In this document: piece after piece, positions 1 through 8,400 of the stretch
Layout of the letters: every line of letters begins with the position of its first letter
Numbering within the stretch: the stretch's first letter is position 1
NCBI RefSeq assembly: GCF_022865125.1
Contig: NZ_CP094831.1
Location: 1-50,674 of the forward strand
Reading direction: 5' to 3'
Origin: Acuticoccus sp. I52.16.1
GTDB taxonomy: Bacteria > Pseudomonadota > Alphaproteobacteria > Rhizobiales > Amorphaceae
Length of the DNA stretch: 50,674 nucleotides
Notes under the pieces: model-generated
What the model saw: the letters and a program-made list of their open reading frames with translations, nothing else
Databases searched by the model: none
What the model was told of the DNA's origin: nothing
Translations under genes and position numbers: made by a program

Positions 1-2
1 CG

Positions 3-404
3 ATGCGCACGGTCGACGAGGTGCGCGTCGCGCTGGGCGAACTCGCCCCCGCCGAGGCCGAAGAGCTCAACGCCAACCTCCTCGACCAGGTGCCGCTGCG
101 CCGCGTCGGCGACACGCAGACCGTCCTCGTGCTCGCCGCCCTCGACCGCGCCCTCCCGCTCGACGTCGTCGCCGAGACCGAGCCGGCCGACGGCGAGCGC
201 CTGAGGTCGCTGCTGATCGGCCTCGACGGGGCGTGGTCGGACGGGGGCGAGGTCGGCGAGCCGGACGGGCGCGCCGCGCGCCGCATGCGCTTCGGCAGCC
301 GCAACGACGCCGCCTCCCGCGTGCAGCTGTGCGCCGTGCAACTGCGTCTCGCCGTCCCCGGCACCATCCGCCTCACCCGCCTCGCCATCGAACCGGCGGC
401 CTGA
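3..404 (+). CDS. Hypothetical protein, probably truncated by the window edge
   Basis: The reading frame is open from the first bases of the window to a TGA at 402-404, giving at least 133 residues. An ATG lies at position 3, but there is no upstream sequence to show whether it is the true start, so treat the 5' end as unknown. The visible part is acidic and helical for about 60 residues (starting MRTVDEVRVALGEL). It then becomes beta-rich, with alternating hydrophobics in VQLCAVQLRLAVPGTIRL at the C-terminus, as in a small beta-sandwich. I recognise no family. The large glycosyltransferase gene starts 55 bp downstream on the same strand, so the two are probably co-transcribed and this protein may belong to the same glycan pathway; that role is inference. 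Confidence 0.6.
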   Translation: MRTVDEVRVALGELAPAEAEELNANLLDQVPLRRVGDTQTVLVLAALDRALPLDVVAETEPADGERLRSLLIGLDGAWSDGGEVGEPDGRAARRMRFGSRNDAASRVQLCAVQLRLAVPGTIRLTRLAIEPAA

Positions 405-459
405 GGATGGGAGCGCCTCCGGTCGCGGCGAGGGCGCCGCACAGATCAGGATCCGAGCG

Positions 460-3400
460 ATGATCGACGACGCGCTGAGCATCGATGGCGTGCTGCTGCG
501 CTTCGGCGGCGAGGATACGCTGCTGGGCATCATCGACCTGGTGCGCCGCGCCCCCTCGCCGAACGCCGTCACCGCCATCCGCCGCGAGATCGCCCGCCGC
601 ATCGCCACCGGCGACGACGTCGCCACCTACCGCGCCGTCGACGCGCTGCTCGGCTACGAGGCGGGCAGCGTCAAGGCGCCGGTGCTGGTCGCCGCGCTCG
701 CCGAGAGCGTGCGCGGGGACAGCCTGCGCGGCGGCCTCGCCGCCTATCCGCCCTACAACGTGCTCGCCTATGTCGGCGCCAACCTTCCCTCGGTCCACGA
801 CGCCACCTTCCGCGCGCTGATGCTGGAGGCGACGGCGCGCAACCCCGAGCTCGCCCTCTCCGCCCCGGTCTGGGCCGGGCCCGAGGAGCGCGGCCCCGCC
901 TACGGCCTGCTGCTCGGCCACGTGAAGCGGGACGGGCTGACGGCGCGCGCGGCGATGGCGCTGCTGCGCCTCGCCCGGCGCATCTCCGACGGCGTCTTCG
1001 CCACCACCTTCAACGCGCTGTGGCTGATGATCCCGGCCTCCGACCCGGCCAGCGCCGAGGTGATCGAGGCGCTGGGCGTCGCCCTCCTGGAGGCCGGCGC
1101 CCAGGAGAGCGGGCTCGCCGGCATGCTGACGGCGGCGCGCGAGCGGGCGCCCACCCCGGCGCTGACCTACACCTGCGCCATCATCGACACCCGCTGCGAG
1201 CGCCTCGAGGCCGCCGCCCGCGCCTTCCGCAGCCTCGAGGGGGACGCCGCGTTCGGCGCCAAGGCGCGCATCGCGGCGAGCCGGATCGACCTGCTGCTCG
1301 CCTATCGCGGCTTCGCCAAGGCCTCGCCTCGGCGCCAGCGCACCGAGCTGGCCGGCCTCCTCGCCACCGCCGCGGCGGCCGAGGCGCCGGTGCCGCAACC
1401 GCTGGCGCTGGCGCTCGGCATCGTCGCCCTGCGGGCCGAGATGCTGGAGGTGCTGCCGGAGCTGAAGGCCGTCGCCGCCAAGACCGAAGGCGGCGCCGAG
1501 GCGCTCGCCGGTGCCCTCGCCGAGGCCTTCGAGGAGGAGCTGCGCCACCCCGCCGCCAAGCCGGAGAAGCTGCCCGCCGGCGTCGAGGCGCGGCTGAAGC
1601 GCATCTGCGCCGGTTTCCGCCGCGCCGGCCGTGGCCACGCCGCCTACATGCTGCGCACGCTGCTGGGCGCGCCCGACGGCGTCCAGAACCCGGTCGAGGC
1701 GCTCGACCATTACTTCGCCGCCGTCACCGCCGGCGACCTGATGGAGGGCCGCCCCGGCCTCGCCCCGATCACCCGCCTCTATGCCGACACCCTCGCCGGG
1801 GTGAGCTGGCCGACGAGCCCGGCAGGCCTGCCGTGGCCCTACTACGAGCTGCCCAACCTCTCGGGCGCGCGAAACGACTGGCCGCGCATCTCGATCATCG
1901 TGCCCTCGTTCAACCAGCGCCAGTACGTCGAGGAGACGATCCTCTCGATCCTCCATCAGGGCTATCCGAACCTGCAGATCATCGTCTACGACGCGGTCTC
2001 GACCGACGGCACGACCGAGATCCTGGAGCGCTACCGCGAGGCCTTCGACATCCTCGTCGTGGAGCCGGACGCGGGCCAGTCGGACGCCATCAACAAGGGC
2101 ATGGCCCGCGCCGACGGCGACCTGCTCTACTGGCTCAACACCGACGACATGCTCGCCCCCGGCGCGCTCCACGCCGTCGGCGCCACCTACGCCGAGACCG
2201 GCTCGGACGTCATCGCCGGCTACTGCATCGAGACCACCAACCGGATGATGCGCCTCCTCAACCTGCCGCAGGCCGAGGAGCGGGACTTCACCCCCGACCA
2301 GATCACCGACCTGTTCGGCCGCTGGCTGAAGGGCGATTACTTCTACCAGCCGGAAGTCTTCTTCACGAAATCCATCTGGGACCGGGCCGGCGGCGCCGTG
2401 CGCCAGGACGCGCACTTCGCCATGGACTTCGAGTTCTGGCTGCGCTGCACCCGGCTGGGTGCCACCTACACCCGCGTGCGCGCCCCCATCGCCTTCTTCC
2501 GCAAGCACGCCGAGCAGAAGACCGACGACCTGCCCGACTGCATCGACGAGCAGGCCGGCATGATCGTCGAGAGCGGCTTCGCCGAGACGCTGCCCGAGCG
2601 GCGCGCCGCCGTCGCCCGCCTCGCCCAGCGCTTCGCCGAGACCGGCACCCGCGTCGCCGTCGTCTCCAAGCGCTATTCGAAGATCTTCGCCGCCAACGTC
2701 CACACCGAGCTCGACACCCACGAGACGCGCTACCAGGTCGAGTTCTACGACAGTCCCGAGGCGTTCGACCCCGCCCAGGCCGACCTGATCATCAACCTGT
2801 GCCACGTCCTCGCCGACTATTCGGACACGCTGCGCTACCGCCATCGCGGCTTCCAGGGCCCGATCGTCGGCTGGTTCTGGGACAACCATCACACCTATTT
2901 CGAGAACGCGCACGCCGCCCGCGTCGCCGACTTCGTGTGCCCCAGCCACGTGCTCTTCGCCGACTATCTGCGCAATCGCGACGCCGTCTTCATGGAGACG
3001 GTGCCCTTGTGCGTCACCCAGTGGACCGCGCGCAACGCCCGCACGCTCTACCGGCGCTGGGGCCTGTCGGCGCGCGACGACCGCCTCTACGGCGGGTTCG
3101 TGCGCTACAACATGGGCTCCAAGCGCAACCAGCTGGTGCTCGACCTCATCGGCACCGACCGGCCGCACGCGCTCTATCTGCTCGACGAGATGAACCTCGC
3201 CCCCTACTTCGGCAAAAGCGCCGGCGAGCGCTTCGCCGACTGGTGCCGCTACAAGACCTCGCTGTGCCTGCCGCTGCGCAACGACCTGTCGCAGCGCTTC
3301 TTCGACGCCTGGCTGACCGGGCAGATCCCGGTGGTGCCGCGCGGCCTGGTGCCGGCGCTGGAATTCCTCGGCGCGGACGCCCTCGAGCGCCACGTCGCCG

Positions 3401-3576
3401 TCTTCGAGGACTACAGCCCCGACGCCGTCCACGCCGCCCATGCCGAGGCGCTGGAGAAGTTCGACGCCGCCGGCCAGGCCGGCGCCGACGCGCGCCACGC
3501 CCTCGCCCGCGACCACCACATGTTCGCCAACCGCGTCAGCGAGATCATCGACAAGGTGCTCGCCGCGGCCGGCTGA
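460..3576 (+). CDS. Large multidomain glycosyltransferase (GT2 core plus second transferase-like domain)
   Basis: The protein has 1,038 residues. Residues 1 to about 440 are Ala/Leu-rich helical repeats with no family I can name, perhaps a TPR-like scaffold. Residues 477-700 form a GT2 (GT-A) domain: it opens with ISIIVPSFNQRQYVEET, has the nucleotide-binding Asp region (VYDAVSTDGT), and a metal-binding TDD at 561-563 inside YWLNTDDML. Residues 730-1035 form a second domain. Its late segment (KTSLCLPLRNDLSQRFFDAW, then TGQIPVVP) resembles the donor-binding region of GT10/GT47-type enzymes, so the protein may add two sugars in sequence. The start is supported by an AGGA seven to ten bases upstream (tcaggatccgagcgATG). 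It is cytosolic, with no signal peptide or membrane segment. Donor and acceptor cannot be told from sequence. Confidence 0.88.
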   Translation: MIDDALSIDGVLLRFGGEDTLLGIIDLVRRAPSPNAVTAIRREIARRIATGDDVATYRAVDALLGYEAGSVKAPVLVAALAESVRGDSLRGGLAAYPPYNVLAYVGANLPSVHDATFRALMLEATARNPELALSAPVWAGPEERGPAYGLLLGHVKRDGLTARAAMALLRLARRISDGVFATTFNALWLMIPASDPASAEVIEALGVALLEAGAQESGLAGMLTAARERAPTPALTYTCAIIDTRCERLEAAARAFRSLEGDAAFGAKARIAASRIDLLLAYRGFAKASPRRQRTELAGLLATAAAAEAPVPQPLALALGIVALRAEMLEVLPELKAVAAKTEGGAEALAGALAEAFEEELRHPAAKPEKLPAGVEARLKRICAGFRRAGRGHAAYMLRTLLGAPDGVQNPVEALDHYFAAVTAGDLMEGRPGLAPITRLYADTLAGVSWPTSPAGLPWPYYELPNLSGARNDWPRISIIVPSFNQRQYVEETILSILHQGYPNLQIIVYDAVSTDGTTEILERYREAFDILVVEPDAGQSDAINKGMARADGDLLYWLNTDDMLAPGALHAVGATYAETGSDVIAGYCIETTNRMMRLLNLPQAEERDFTPDQITDLFGRWLKGDYFYQPEVFFTKSIWDRAGGAVRQDAHFAMDFEFWLRCTRLGATYTRVRAPIAFFRKHAEQKTDDLPDCIDEQAGMIVESGFAETLPERRAAVARLAQRFAETGTRVAVVSKRYSKIFAANVHTELDTHETRYQVEFYDSPEAFDPAQADLIINLCHVLADYSDTLRYRHRGFQGPIVGWFWDNHHTYFENAHAARVADFVCPSHVLFADYLRNRDAVFMETVPLCVTQWTARNARTLYRRWGLSARDDRLYGGFVRYNMGSKRNQLVLDLIGTDRPHALYLLDEMNLAPYFGKSAGERFADWCRYKTSLCLPLRNDLSQRFFDAWLTGQIPVVPRGLVPALEFLGADALERHVAVFEDYSPDAVHAAHAEALEKFDAAGQAGADARHALARDHHMFANRVSEIIDKVLAAAG

Positions 3577-3600
3577 CCCGCCTCGCCTCGCCCCCTCCCG

Positions 3601-3681
3601 TGCCGCGTCCCGGCGCGGACACGATGCCGCGTCCCGGCGCGGCAAGGCCGGAGGCAGACACGATGCCGCGGCCCGGCCCGC
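3601..3681. repeat. Short GC-rich direct repeat after the glycosyltransferase gene
   Basis: An 18-bp unit (tgccgcgtcccggcgcgg) is present exactly at 3601-3618 and 3625-3642. A degenerate third copy begins at 3665 after a repeated gacacgatgccgcg. It sits in the 346-bp gap between the glycosyltransferase stop and the bfd gene. No terminator hairpin with a T-run is evident. The rest of the gap holds the bfd promoter region. Confidence 0.6.
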
Positions 3682-3744
3682 CGCCGGCAGGCAGCAACGC
3701 CCGCCACGCGCGCCGAGTCCGCCGGGAATGCGGGAAACTTTCGT

Positions 3745-3773
3745 TTGGGATTGGGATAATTCCAGACTATGAC
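3745..3773 (+). promoter_or_regulatory. Candidate sigma-70 promoter of the bfd-like gene
   Basis: TTGGGA at 3745-3750 and TATGAC at 3768-3773 are 17 bp apart, in an AT-richer island of an otherwise very GC-rich window. They lie just upstream of the Irr-type operator at 3781-3797, which would cover the transcription start. A second AT-rich inverted repeat (AAGTATT / AATACTT) spans roughly 3785-3809. The match to consensus is moderate, so this is a prediction. Confidence 0.4.
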
Positions 3774-3780
3774 GGCGCGA

Positions 3781-3797
3781 TGTAGAAGTATTCAAAA
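3781..3797. promoter_or_regulatory. Iron-control element (Irr-type operator) upstream of bfd
   Basis: TGTAGAAGTATTCAAAA agrees at 14 of 17 positions with the alphaproteobacterial iron-control element TTTAGAAYNRTTCTAAA bound by Irr. A second match lies in front of the bacterioferritin gene. Irr is known to control iron-storage genes in Rhizobiales and Rhodobacterales, so the position fits. That Irr binds here is inferred; the Irr gene is not in this window. Confidence 0.6.
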
Positions 3798-3922
3798 TCC
3801 ATAATACTTGCCGAGACTTGATTGATCTTCCCCGGACCCTTACACGAAGACGGACGGCCCTGAAGGATCGGCGCGACGCCCTCCCCGACCGGCCGCCTTC
3901 GCGACGTCCCGGACGGGTTTTC

Positions 3923-4177
3923 ATGATCGTTTGCCACTGCAACATCATCAAGCGGACCGAGATCCGCGAGGCCGTGCGCAGCATCCTCGCCGCCGATCCC
4001 TCCGGCCGGCTGGAACCCCAGTACGTCTATCGCGAGCTGCAAAAGCGCGGTCGCTGCTGCTCCTGCTTCCCCCTCGTCTCGTCGATCGTCGAGGAGATGC
4101 TGCAGGAGGCCATGCACGAGATCGAGAACCCGGTGTTCGGCGCCCGCGCCCCCAGCGCCGCCGTCCGCGGCGCCTGA
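3923..4177 (+). CDS. bfd: Bacterioferritin-associated ferredoxin-like [2Fe-2S] protein
   Basis: The protein has 84 residues from ATG 3923; an in-frame start further upstream would run through the operator and promoter, so the ATG is preferred (GGACGGG lies just upstream). It begins MIVCHCNIIKRTEIREAV and has CxC near the N-terminus and a CCSC cluster (GRCCSCFP) about 40 residues later. This gives the four-cysteine pattern of the BFD [2Fe-2S] domain. In other bacteria Bfd passes electrons to the haem of bacterioferritin, reducing stored ferric iron and releasing Fe(II). The bacterioferritin gene follows 158 bp downstream on the same strand, which supports that role. Both genes carry an Irr-type operator. 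The C-terminal ten residues are Ala-rich and probably disordered. Confidence 0.85.
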   Translation: MIVCHCNIIKRTEIREAVRSILAADPSGRLEPQYVYRELQKRGRCCSCFPLVSSIVEEMLQEAMHEIENPVFGARAPSAAVRGA

Positions 4178-4244
4178 CGGCCCGTCCGCCGGCCTCCCGC
4201 ACGTCCGCCTCACGCCCACGGGTCGCGGCCGAAGCCCCTCAGTT

Positions 4245-4261
4245 TCTTGAATTACTCTAAA
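4245..4261. promoter_or_regulatory. Iron-control element (Irr-type operator) upstream of bacterioferritin
   Basis: TCTTGAATTACTCTAAA matches the iron-control consensus TTTAGAAYNRTTCTAAA at 14 of 17 positions. It directly abuts TAAAAT (4262-4267), a likely -10 element, so bound Irr would block RNA polymerase. The site lies about 75 bp before the bacterioferritin start and shows that this gene has its own promoter besides any read-through from bfd. Confidence 0.65.
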
Positions 4262-4335
4262 TAAAATGTGTTGACGGGCCCCCTCGCGAGCCGGCATCAC
4301 ACCCCTTCGACGATGCGGCCAATCAGGGGGCAGGA

Positions 4336-4821
4336 ATGAAGGGCAAGCCAATCGTGATCGAGCGCCTCAACCAGGCGCTGTTTCTGGAACTCGGTGCGGT
4401 CAACCAGTACTGGTTGCACTACCGCCTCGCCGAGGACTGGGGCCTGGGCAAGCTCGCCGACAAGGAGCGCGCCGAGTCGATCGAGGAGATGCACCACGCG
4501 GACAAGCTGGTGCAGCGCATCATCTTCCTCGAAGGCCACCCCAACCTGCAGACGGTCGCCCCGCTGCGCATCGGCACCAACGTGCGCGAAGTGCTGGAGG
4601 CCGACCTCGCCGGCGAGTACGAGGCGCAGAAGACCTACGCCGAGTCCCGCGAGATCTGCGACAAGGAAGGCGACTACGTCTCCAAGGAGCTGTTCGACCA
4701 GCTGCTGATGGACGAAGAGGGCCACATCGACTTCCTCGAGACCCAGCTCGACCTCCTCAACAAGATCGGCGACGAGCGCTACATGCTCCTCAACGCCAAG
4801 TCCGCGGACGAGGCCGAATAG
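4336..4821 (+). CDS. bfr: Bacterioferritin (haem-containing iron-storage ferritin)
   Basis: The protein has 161 residues, the usual length for bacterioferritin. All ferroxidase ligands known from E. coli Bfr are present at the same positions: Glu18, Glu51, His54, Glu94, Glu127 and His130, and the haem-ligating Met52 sits in EEMHHAD. The protein should form a 24-subunit cytosolic shell with up to 12 haem groups at subunit interfaces. It oxidises Fe(II) and stores the ferric mineral. The start is set by the conserved MKG N-terminus and by a GGGGG(CAGG) stretch just upstream. The partner ferredoxin gene lies upstream. Iron control through the operator at 4245-4261 is likely. It is an odd neighbour for a glycan cluster, but is otherwise canonical. 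Confidence 0.97.
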   Translation: MKGKPIVIERLNQALFLELGAVNQYWLHYRLAEDWGLGKLADKERAESIEEMHHADKLVQRIIFLEGHPNLQTVAPLRIGTNVREVLEADLAGEYEAQKTYAESREICDKEGDYVSKELFDQLLMDEEGHIDFLETQLDLLNKIGDERYMLLNAKSADEAE

Positions 4822-4929
4822 AGCGCCCGCCGGCGGCGAGGCCCCGCGGGGTCGTCGCCGACCGGCCGGGGCCCGCGGGCACCCCGATCGACGGATTCGA
4901 TCCTTCGAGGAGCCCGAGGGAGAAGGGCG

Positions 4930-5035
4930 CTAGAGCACGTTCAATGAACTTGCGTTCGCCGCCCGCGCTCCAGACGTTTGGTATGCGCGCGTTCCGGGCG
5001 GAAAACCGGCTCCACTTTTCCTGAACGCGCTCTAG
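4930..5035. repeat. Palindromic interspersed repeat (REP/MITE-like), CTAGAGC ends
   Basis: CTAGAGCACGTTCA at 4930-4943 and TGAACGCGCTCTAG at 5022-5035 are inverted with one mismatch in 14. The 106-bp element contains a further short palindrome (gttcaatgaac) and a GCGCGTTCC segment. The pattern resembles repeats I recall in many Hyphomicrobiales genomes. The right end overlaps the stop codon of the next (minus-strand) gene: that gene's TAG at 5032-5034 is part of the CTCTAG end. No transposase is encoded. Confidence 0.6.
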
Positions 5036-6876
5036 GCGTCGGGGAAGCCGGCGAGGCGGTCCAGGCGCGCGACGACGCCCGGGTAGCGGTCCAGGAAGGC
5101 GAGCTCGGCGTCGATGCCGGCGCGGAAGGCCTCCAGGTCGCGGGACTCCAGAAAAGCGCGGTAGAGCAGCGTCAGCTGGTCCCGCGCCGGGCTCAGCTCG
5201 GTCGACAGCACCGGCTGGCAGCAGAACTCCGCCCGTCCCGTGCGCCGCGCCACATAGGCCGAGACCGTGTCCGCGTCCGCCCCGTCGAGGCACAACAGGT
5301 CGTCCGCGCTCCGGGCCAGCGGCAGCATCCCCTGCACGTAGCGCGCCCACAGGACCCGCGCGAAGTCGAGCCCGAACCCGTCCCGGCGCGACAGGCTCTC
5401 GGCCACCCGCGTCGGGTCGCGCAGCACCAGGAGGTGGGTCGGCGCCACGCCCATCCGCGCCGCCGCCCGCTGCCACACCGGCACCGTGCGGCAGATGCGG
5501 GGATCCTTCAGCACCCACCCCGCCCCGTTGCCGATCGGCGCGGTCTCGCCCTCCGCCTCGCCGCCCTCCGCCTCGCGCCCGCCGGCGTCGAGCGCCACCA
5601 GCAAGTGCTGCAGCGTCCGGGCGTGATGGTCGATGAAGGCGGCGCTGCGGGTCTCCAGGCCGGTGGGGCCGAGCGCCGACCAGCTGAGGCCGAGGCGCGA
5701 CAGGAGGTCGTTGTGCCAAGCGACCAGCTCCAGCGGCTCGTAGTGGCCCTCCGGGTTGGAGCGTGCCGACCCGGCCATCGGCGTCCCCGGCACGACGAAG
5801 CCGTTGCGCACCATCTGCCGCGCCAGGAAGCTGGTGCCGGAGCGGTGCATGCCCACCACCAGCGTCATCGGCGCGCGCGGCGCCTGGTGCGGCAGCGCCT
5901 CGGGACGCTGCGCGGTGATCTGCGCCAGCACCTTGGCCCCGTCGGTCGGGCGCTGGTTGTCCTCGCTGCGCAGCGTCGCGATCATGGAATCCAGCGCCGT
6001 CGGCTGCATCAGCCGCGGCAGCGTGCCGAGGTAGACCGGCGGCCGCTCGGGCGCCAGCACGAAGGGCCGCCCCGTCTCCTGCTCGAAGGCGGCCTTCAGC
6101 GTCTCGCCCGCCCCGCGCACCTTGGCCGACGTCGTCGTGCCGCCGTGGTGCTGGTGGAAGGTCGCCTCGCCCAGCGGCACGACCAGCGGCCGCCCCTGCT
6201 CCGACAGGACGCGGGTGTAGAAGTCGCAGTTGGCGAGCCCCCCGCCCGGCAGCGTGATCGCCTCGTCGTAGCCGCCGAGCGCCTCGAACAGCTCGCGCGG
6301 CACCATCAGCGCGCACGACTCGGCCATCGGCCCGAACCAGCCGCGCCGGCTGGACCCGGCCCAGCACGAGACGTTGAAGAGCTGCGGCGGGCGGTTGGGG
6401 AAGTCGATGCTCTCCAGCAGGCCGTCCTCGATCGCGGCGCTGTGGGTGCCGTCCGGCACCGCCACCTGCTGCGGCCGGCGGCCGAGGTGGCGCCCGTGCA
6501 CCGCCATCACCGCCCGCTGACTGATGCGGATCGTCTGGCGGGCTCGCTGCAGGATGCCCGCCGAGAGGATGCGCGCCCCGTCCACGCAGATGAGGACGTG
6601 CGTGCCTCGCGTGCGCCGAACCGCCCGGTTGATGGCCACCGGGAGGGGGAAGTTCTCGCTCTCCAGCGTGTAGCGGAGGTTGGTGGGAAAGCCCGCCCGG
6701 TCGGCCTCGGTGAGGGTCTCGTCCGAGGGCATCTCGGCCAGCTCGATTTCGTAGTGCTGGGGGTCGAGGTGCTGGTAGGCGGGGGCGAGCGAGGCGACGG
6801 TGCGCGGCAGCTCGCGCCGCATGCGGTACCCGATCACCACGACGGAGATCTGTGGCGGTTTGGCGGCCGCGCTCAT
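5032..6876 (-). CDS. Glycosyltransferase (GT2)-sulfotransferase fusion protein
   Basis: The protein has 614 residues in two parts. Residues 8-270 begin ISVVVIGYRMRRELPRTV and carry a D-containing motif (LICVDGAR, near 97), typical of a GT-A fold. The middle contains a long transferase-like C-terminal segment with FHQHHGGTT. From residue 337 there is a sulfotransferase fold: the 5'-phosphosulfate-binding P-loop is in VVGMHRSGTSFLARQ (342-349), and the 3'-phosphate region near 482-495 reads LLVLRDPTRVAESLSRR. The simplest reading is an enzyme that adds a sugar and sulfates it, or sulfates a neighbouring residue, using PAPS. No signal peptide is seen. The ATG at 6876 has only a weak ribosome-binding site, but no better start precedes the GT2 beta-strand. 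The stop codon lies inside the palindromic repeat. Confidence 0.85.
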   Translation of the reverse strand: MSAAAKPPQISVVVIGYRMRRELPRTVASLAPAYQHLDPQHYEIELAEMPSDETLTEADRAGFPTNLRYTLESENFPLPVAINRAVRRTRGTHVLICVDGARILSAGILQRARQTIRISQRAVMAVHGRHLGRRPQQVAVPDGTHSAAIEDGLLESIDFPNRPPQLFNVSCWAGSSRRGWFGPMAESCALMVPRELFEALGGYDEAITLPGGGLANCDFYTRVLSEQGRPLVVPLGEATFHQHHGGTTTSAKVRGAGETLKAAFEQETGRPFVLAPERPPVYLGTLPRLMQPTALDSMIATLRSEDNQRPTDGAKVLAQITAQRPEALPHQAPRAPMTLVVGMHRSGTSFLARQMVRNGFVVPGTPMAGSARSNPEGHYEPLELVAWHNDLLSRLGLSWSALGPTGLETRSAAFIDHHARTLQHLLVALDAGGREAEGGEAEGETAPIGNGAGWVLKDPRICRTVPVWQRAAARMGVAPTHLLVLRDPTRVAESLSRRDGFGLDFARVLWARYVQGMLPLARSADDLLCLDGADADTVSAYVARRTGRAEFCCQPVLSTELSPARDQLTLLYRAFLESRDLEAFRAGIDAELAFLDRYPGVVARLDRLAGFPDA

Positions 6877-7499
6877 CGCGCCGGCCCGCGGAGGGCGGAG
6901 GTCGGGGGCGAGGGGATCGGGCGCGCGAGGATCGGGAGGCGCGCAGGAGCGGGGGCCGGGCGGCGGTCAGCCATCCGGCGAGACGGTCTTGAAGGTCGTG
7001 CCATGGAGGAAAAAAGAAACGCGAGGCTCATGCAAAAAGTAGCGGTCCCGACCCGACCAGGACCAGAAAGACGAAGGCGTTCCGCGCAAGGCCGGCAATC
7101 AGACCCCGCGAGCCAGCCCGTCATGGGCCGCGCCCGGCGAACCCCGAGAATGCCCCAGCCTCCGGCACTAATCAATCGTGGCGATAGGGTGGCTCAAGAT
7201 GAATTGACCATCCGTTAGGGTTGAAAGACCGACGTCCGCGTCACCGCAACCAAGAGTTTGCCGCCCGAGATCCTCCACGCCGCCCGCCGGGGCCGATCAA
7301 ACGAGACCCGCCGGGTCCATGATCCAGCAAATATTGCATTCCTGAACGATCGAGCCGAGCCTTCGACTATCCCGACAGAATTCATTTCTTATCCTGGCAC
7401 AAAGGACGCCCGGGATCGACAAACCAGGCCAAGGCTCGCCGGAAGAATGCCGCCGCGCATGAGAACGGCACCGGAATTGACGCCGGTGTGACAAGAAAA
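6877..7499. other. Non-coding interval with an AT-richer core
   Basis: About 620 bp separate two minus-strand genes. The first 130 bp are GC-rich and repetitive; 6990-7250 is clearly lower in GC (for example gaggaaaaaagaaacgcg and ctaatcaatcgtggcgatag) and probably holds the promoter of the downstream glycosyltransferase-sulfotransferase gene, though I cannot pick a confident -10/-35 pair. Open frames here have atypical codon use and no recognisable domain. One 71-codon frame from ATG 7003 is Arg/Pro-rich and I do not call it. Confidence 0.45.
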
Positions 7500-7518
7500 T
7501 CTCTACCTGCGATAGAGA
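7500..7518 (-). terminator. Weak intrinsic terminator of the DXD glycosyltransferase gene
   Basis: TCTCTA at 7500-7505 and TAGAGA at 7513-7518 form a 6-bp stem with a 7-base loop. On the minus strand the stem is followed by TTTTCTT, the order needed to stop transcription of the gene ending at 7581. The stem is short and AT-containing, so efficiency is uncertain. Confidence 0.35.
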
Positions 7519-7580
7519 AAATCGGCCCTCTTTCGCGCGGCGCGGCGCGGCGCGGTGGCCGGGCGGGGCGGGACGCACGC

Positions 7581-8237
7581 TCAGCGCGGCGGCGGCGCGT
7601 CCACGAAGATCGAGGCCGCGCCCTCGGCGAGCCCGGCCCGCCAGTCGACCCCGGTGCTCTTGTAGGCCAGTTTGTGGCGAAACTGGACGATCTTGCGCAC
7701 CTCCTGCACCGGGTGGACGACGAAGCCGTCGAACCAGGGGCGCTGCTCGGGGGTGCGGTACATGCGCGTCATGATCGCCGGCCCCGTCACGGCCCAGACG
7801 TTGTTGGAGATGCGCTGCTCGATGTTCTCGACCGCCTGGCGGATGACCTTCTCGTAGAGCGGGTCGCGCGCGGCGCGCACGAAGAGGAAGTCGTTGGCGA
7901 TGCGCACCTCGCGCGTCATCAGCATGCCGCGGGGAGCGTCGGCGATGAAGCCGGCGAGGTTGCCGCCGTTCTCGCTGTCGGCGTCGACGTAGACGCCGCC
8001 CTCCTCGTAGAGGGCGCAGTAGCGGAAGAGGTCGGCCTGCATGGCGGGGATGGCGCAGGCGCGGTAGGCCGCGAGGGTGCGCGCCTCGAAACGCTGGGCG
8101 ATGTAGGCCTCGGCGTCGGCCTCGGTGAAGCGTCGGTAGACGAAGTCGGGATCGGCCTTCCAGGTGTCCATGAGGGCGGCGACTTCGGCGGGCGGCTCCG
8201 GCGAGTTCCAGAACTGAAACAGGTTGTGGGCGATCAT
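7581..8237 (-). CDS. DXD-type glycosyltransferase (GT32/OCH1-like)
   Basis: The protein has 218 residues. It begins MIAHNLFQFWNSPEPP, like the IPKIIHQxW start of GT32 enzymes. The diagnostic block is at 67-88: QADLFRYCALYEEGG followed by VYVDADSEN, with the metal-binding DxD at Asp85 and Asp87. This family transfers hexoses (mannose, galactose or related) from nucleotide sugars in capsule and lipopolysaccharide pathways. The protein ends soon after VDWRAGLAEGAASIFVDAP and is a compact version of the fold. GGGAG six bases before the ATG supports the start. It is transcribed alone, with the 60-bp repeat array upstream and a possible terminator downstream. The sugar specificity is unknown. Confidence 0.85.
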   Translation of the reverse strand: MIAHNLFQFWNSPEPPAEVAALMDTWKADPDFVYRRFTEADAEAYIAQRFEARTLAAYRACAIPAMQADLFRYCALYEEGGVYVDADSENGGNLAGFIADAPRGMLMTREVRIANDFLFVRAARDPLYEKVIRQAVENIEQRISNNVWAVTGPAIMTRMYRTPEQRPWFDGFVVHPVQEVRKIVQFRHKLAYKSTGVDWRAGLAEGAASIFVDAPPPR

Positions 8238-8400
8238 GCGGGCTCCCGGCCAGGACGTCGCCTCTTCATAGCCACAATCTCCCCTCCGGCGCGAGCCATC
8301 GACGGGATAGGTCCGGTTTATATGGTTTACACCGCTCCGGTCCGCTTTGAACCTCTGAACCGATATTCATGAACCGGACGGGGGCCGGTCCACGAAGGGC

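Noticed and set aside
373-3984. 1,203-codon minus-strand frame opposite the first glycosyltransferase
   Set aside because: It is antisense to a clear GT2 enzyme. Its composition (Gly/Val/Ala/Arg/Glu-rich, no domain) is typical of shadow frames in very GC-rich DNA.
7258-7491. 77-codon plus-strand frame in the 7-kb gap
   Set aside because: There is no ribosome-binding site, no domain, codon use unlike neighbours, and it overlaps the AT-rich non-coding zone.
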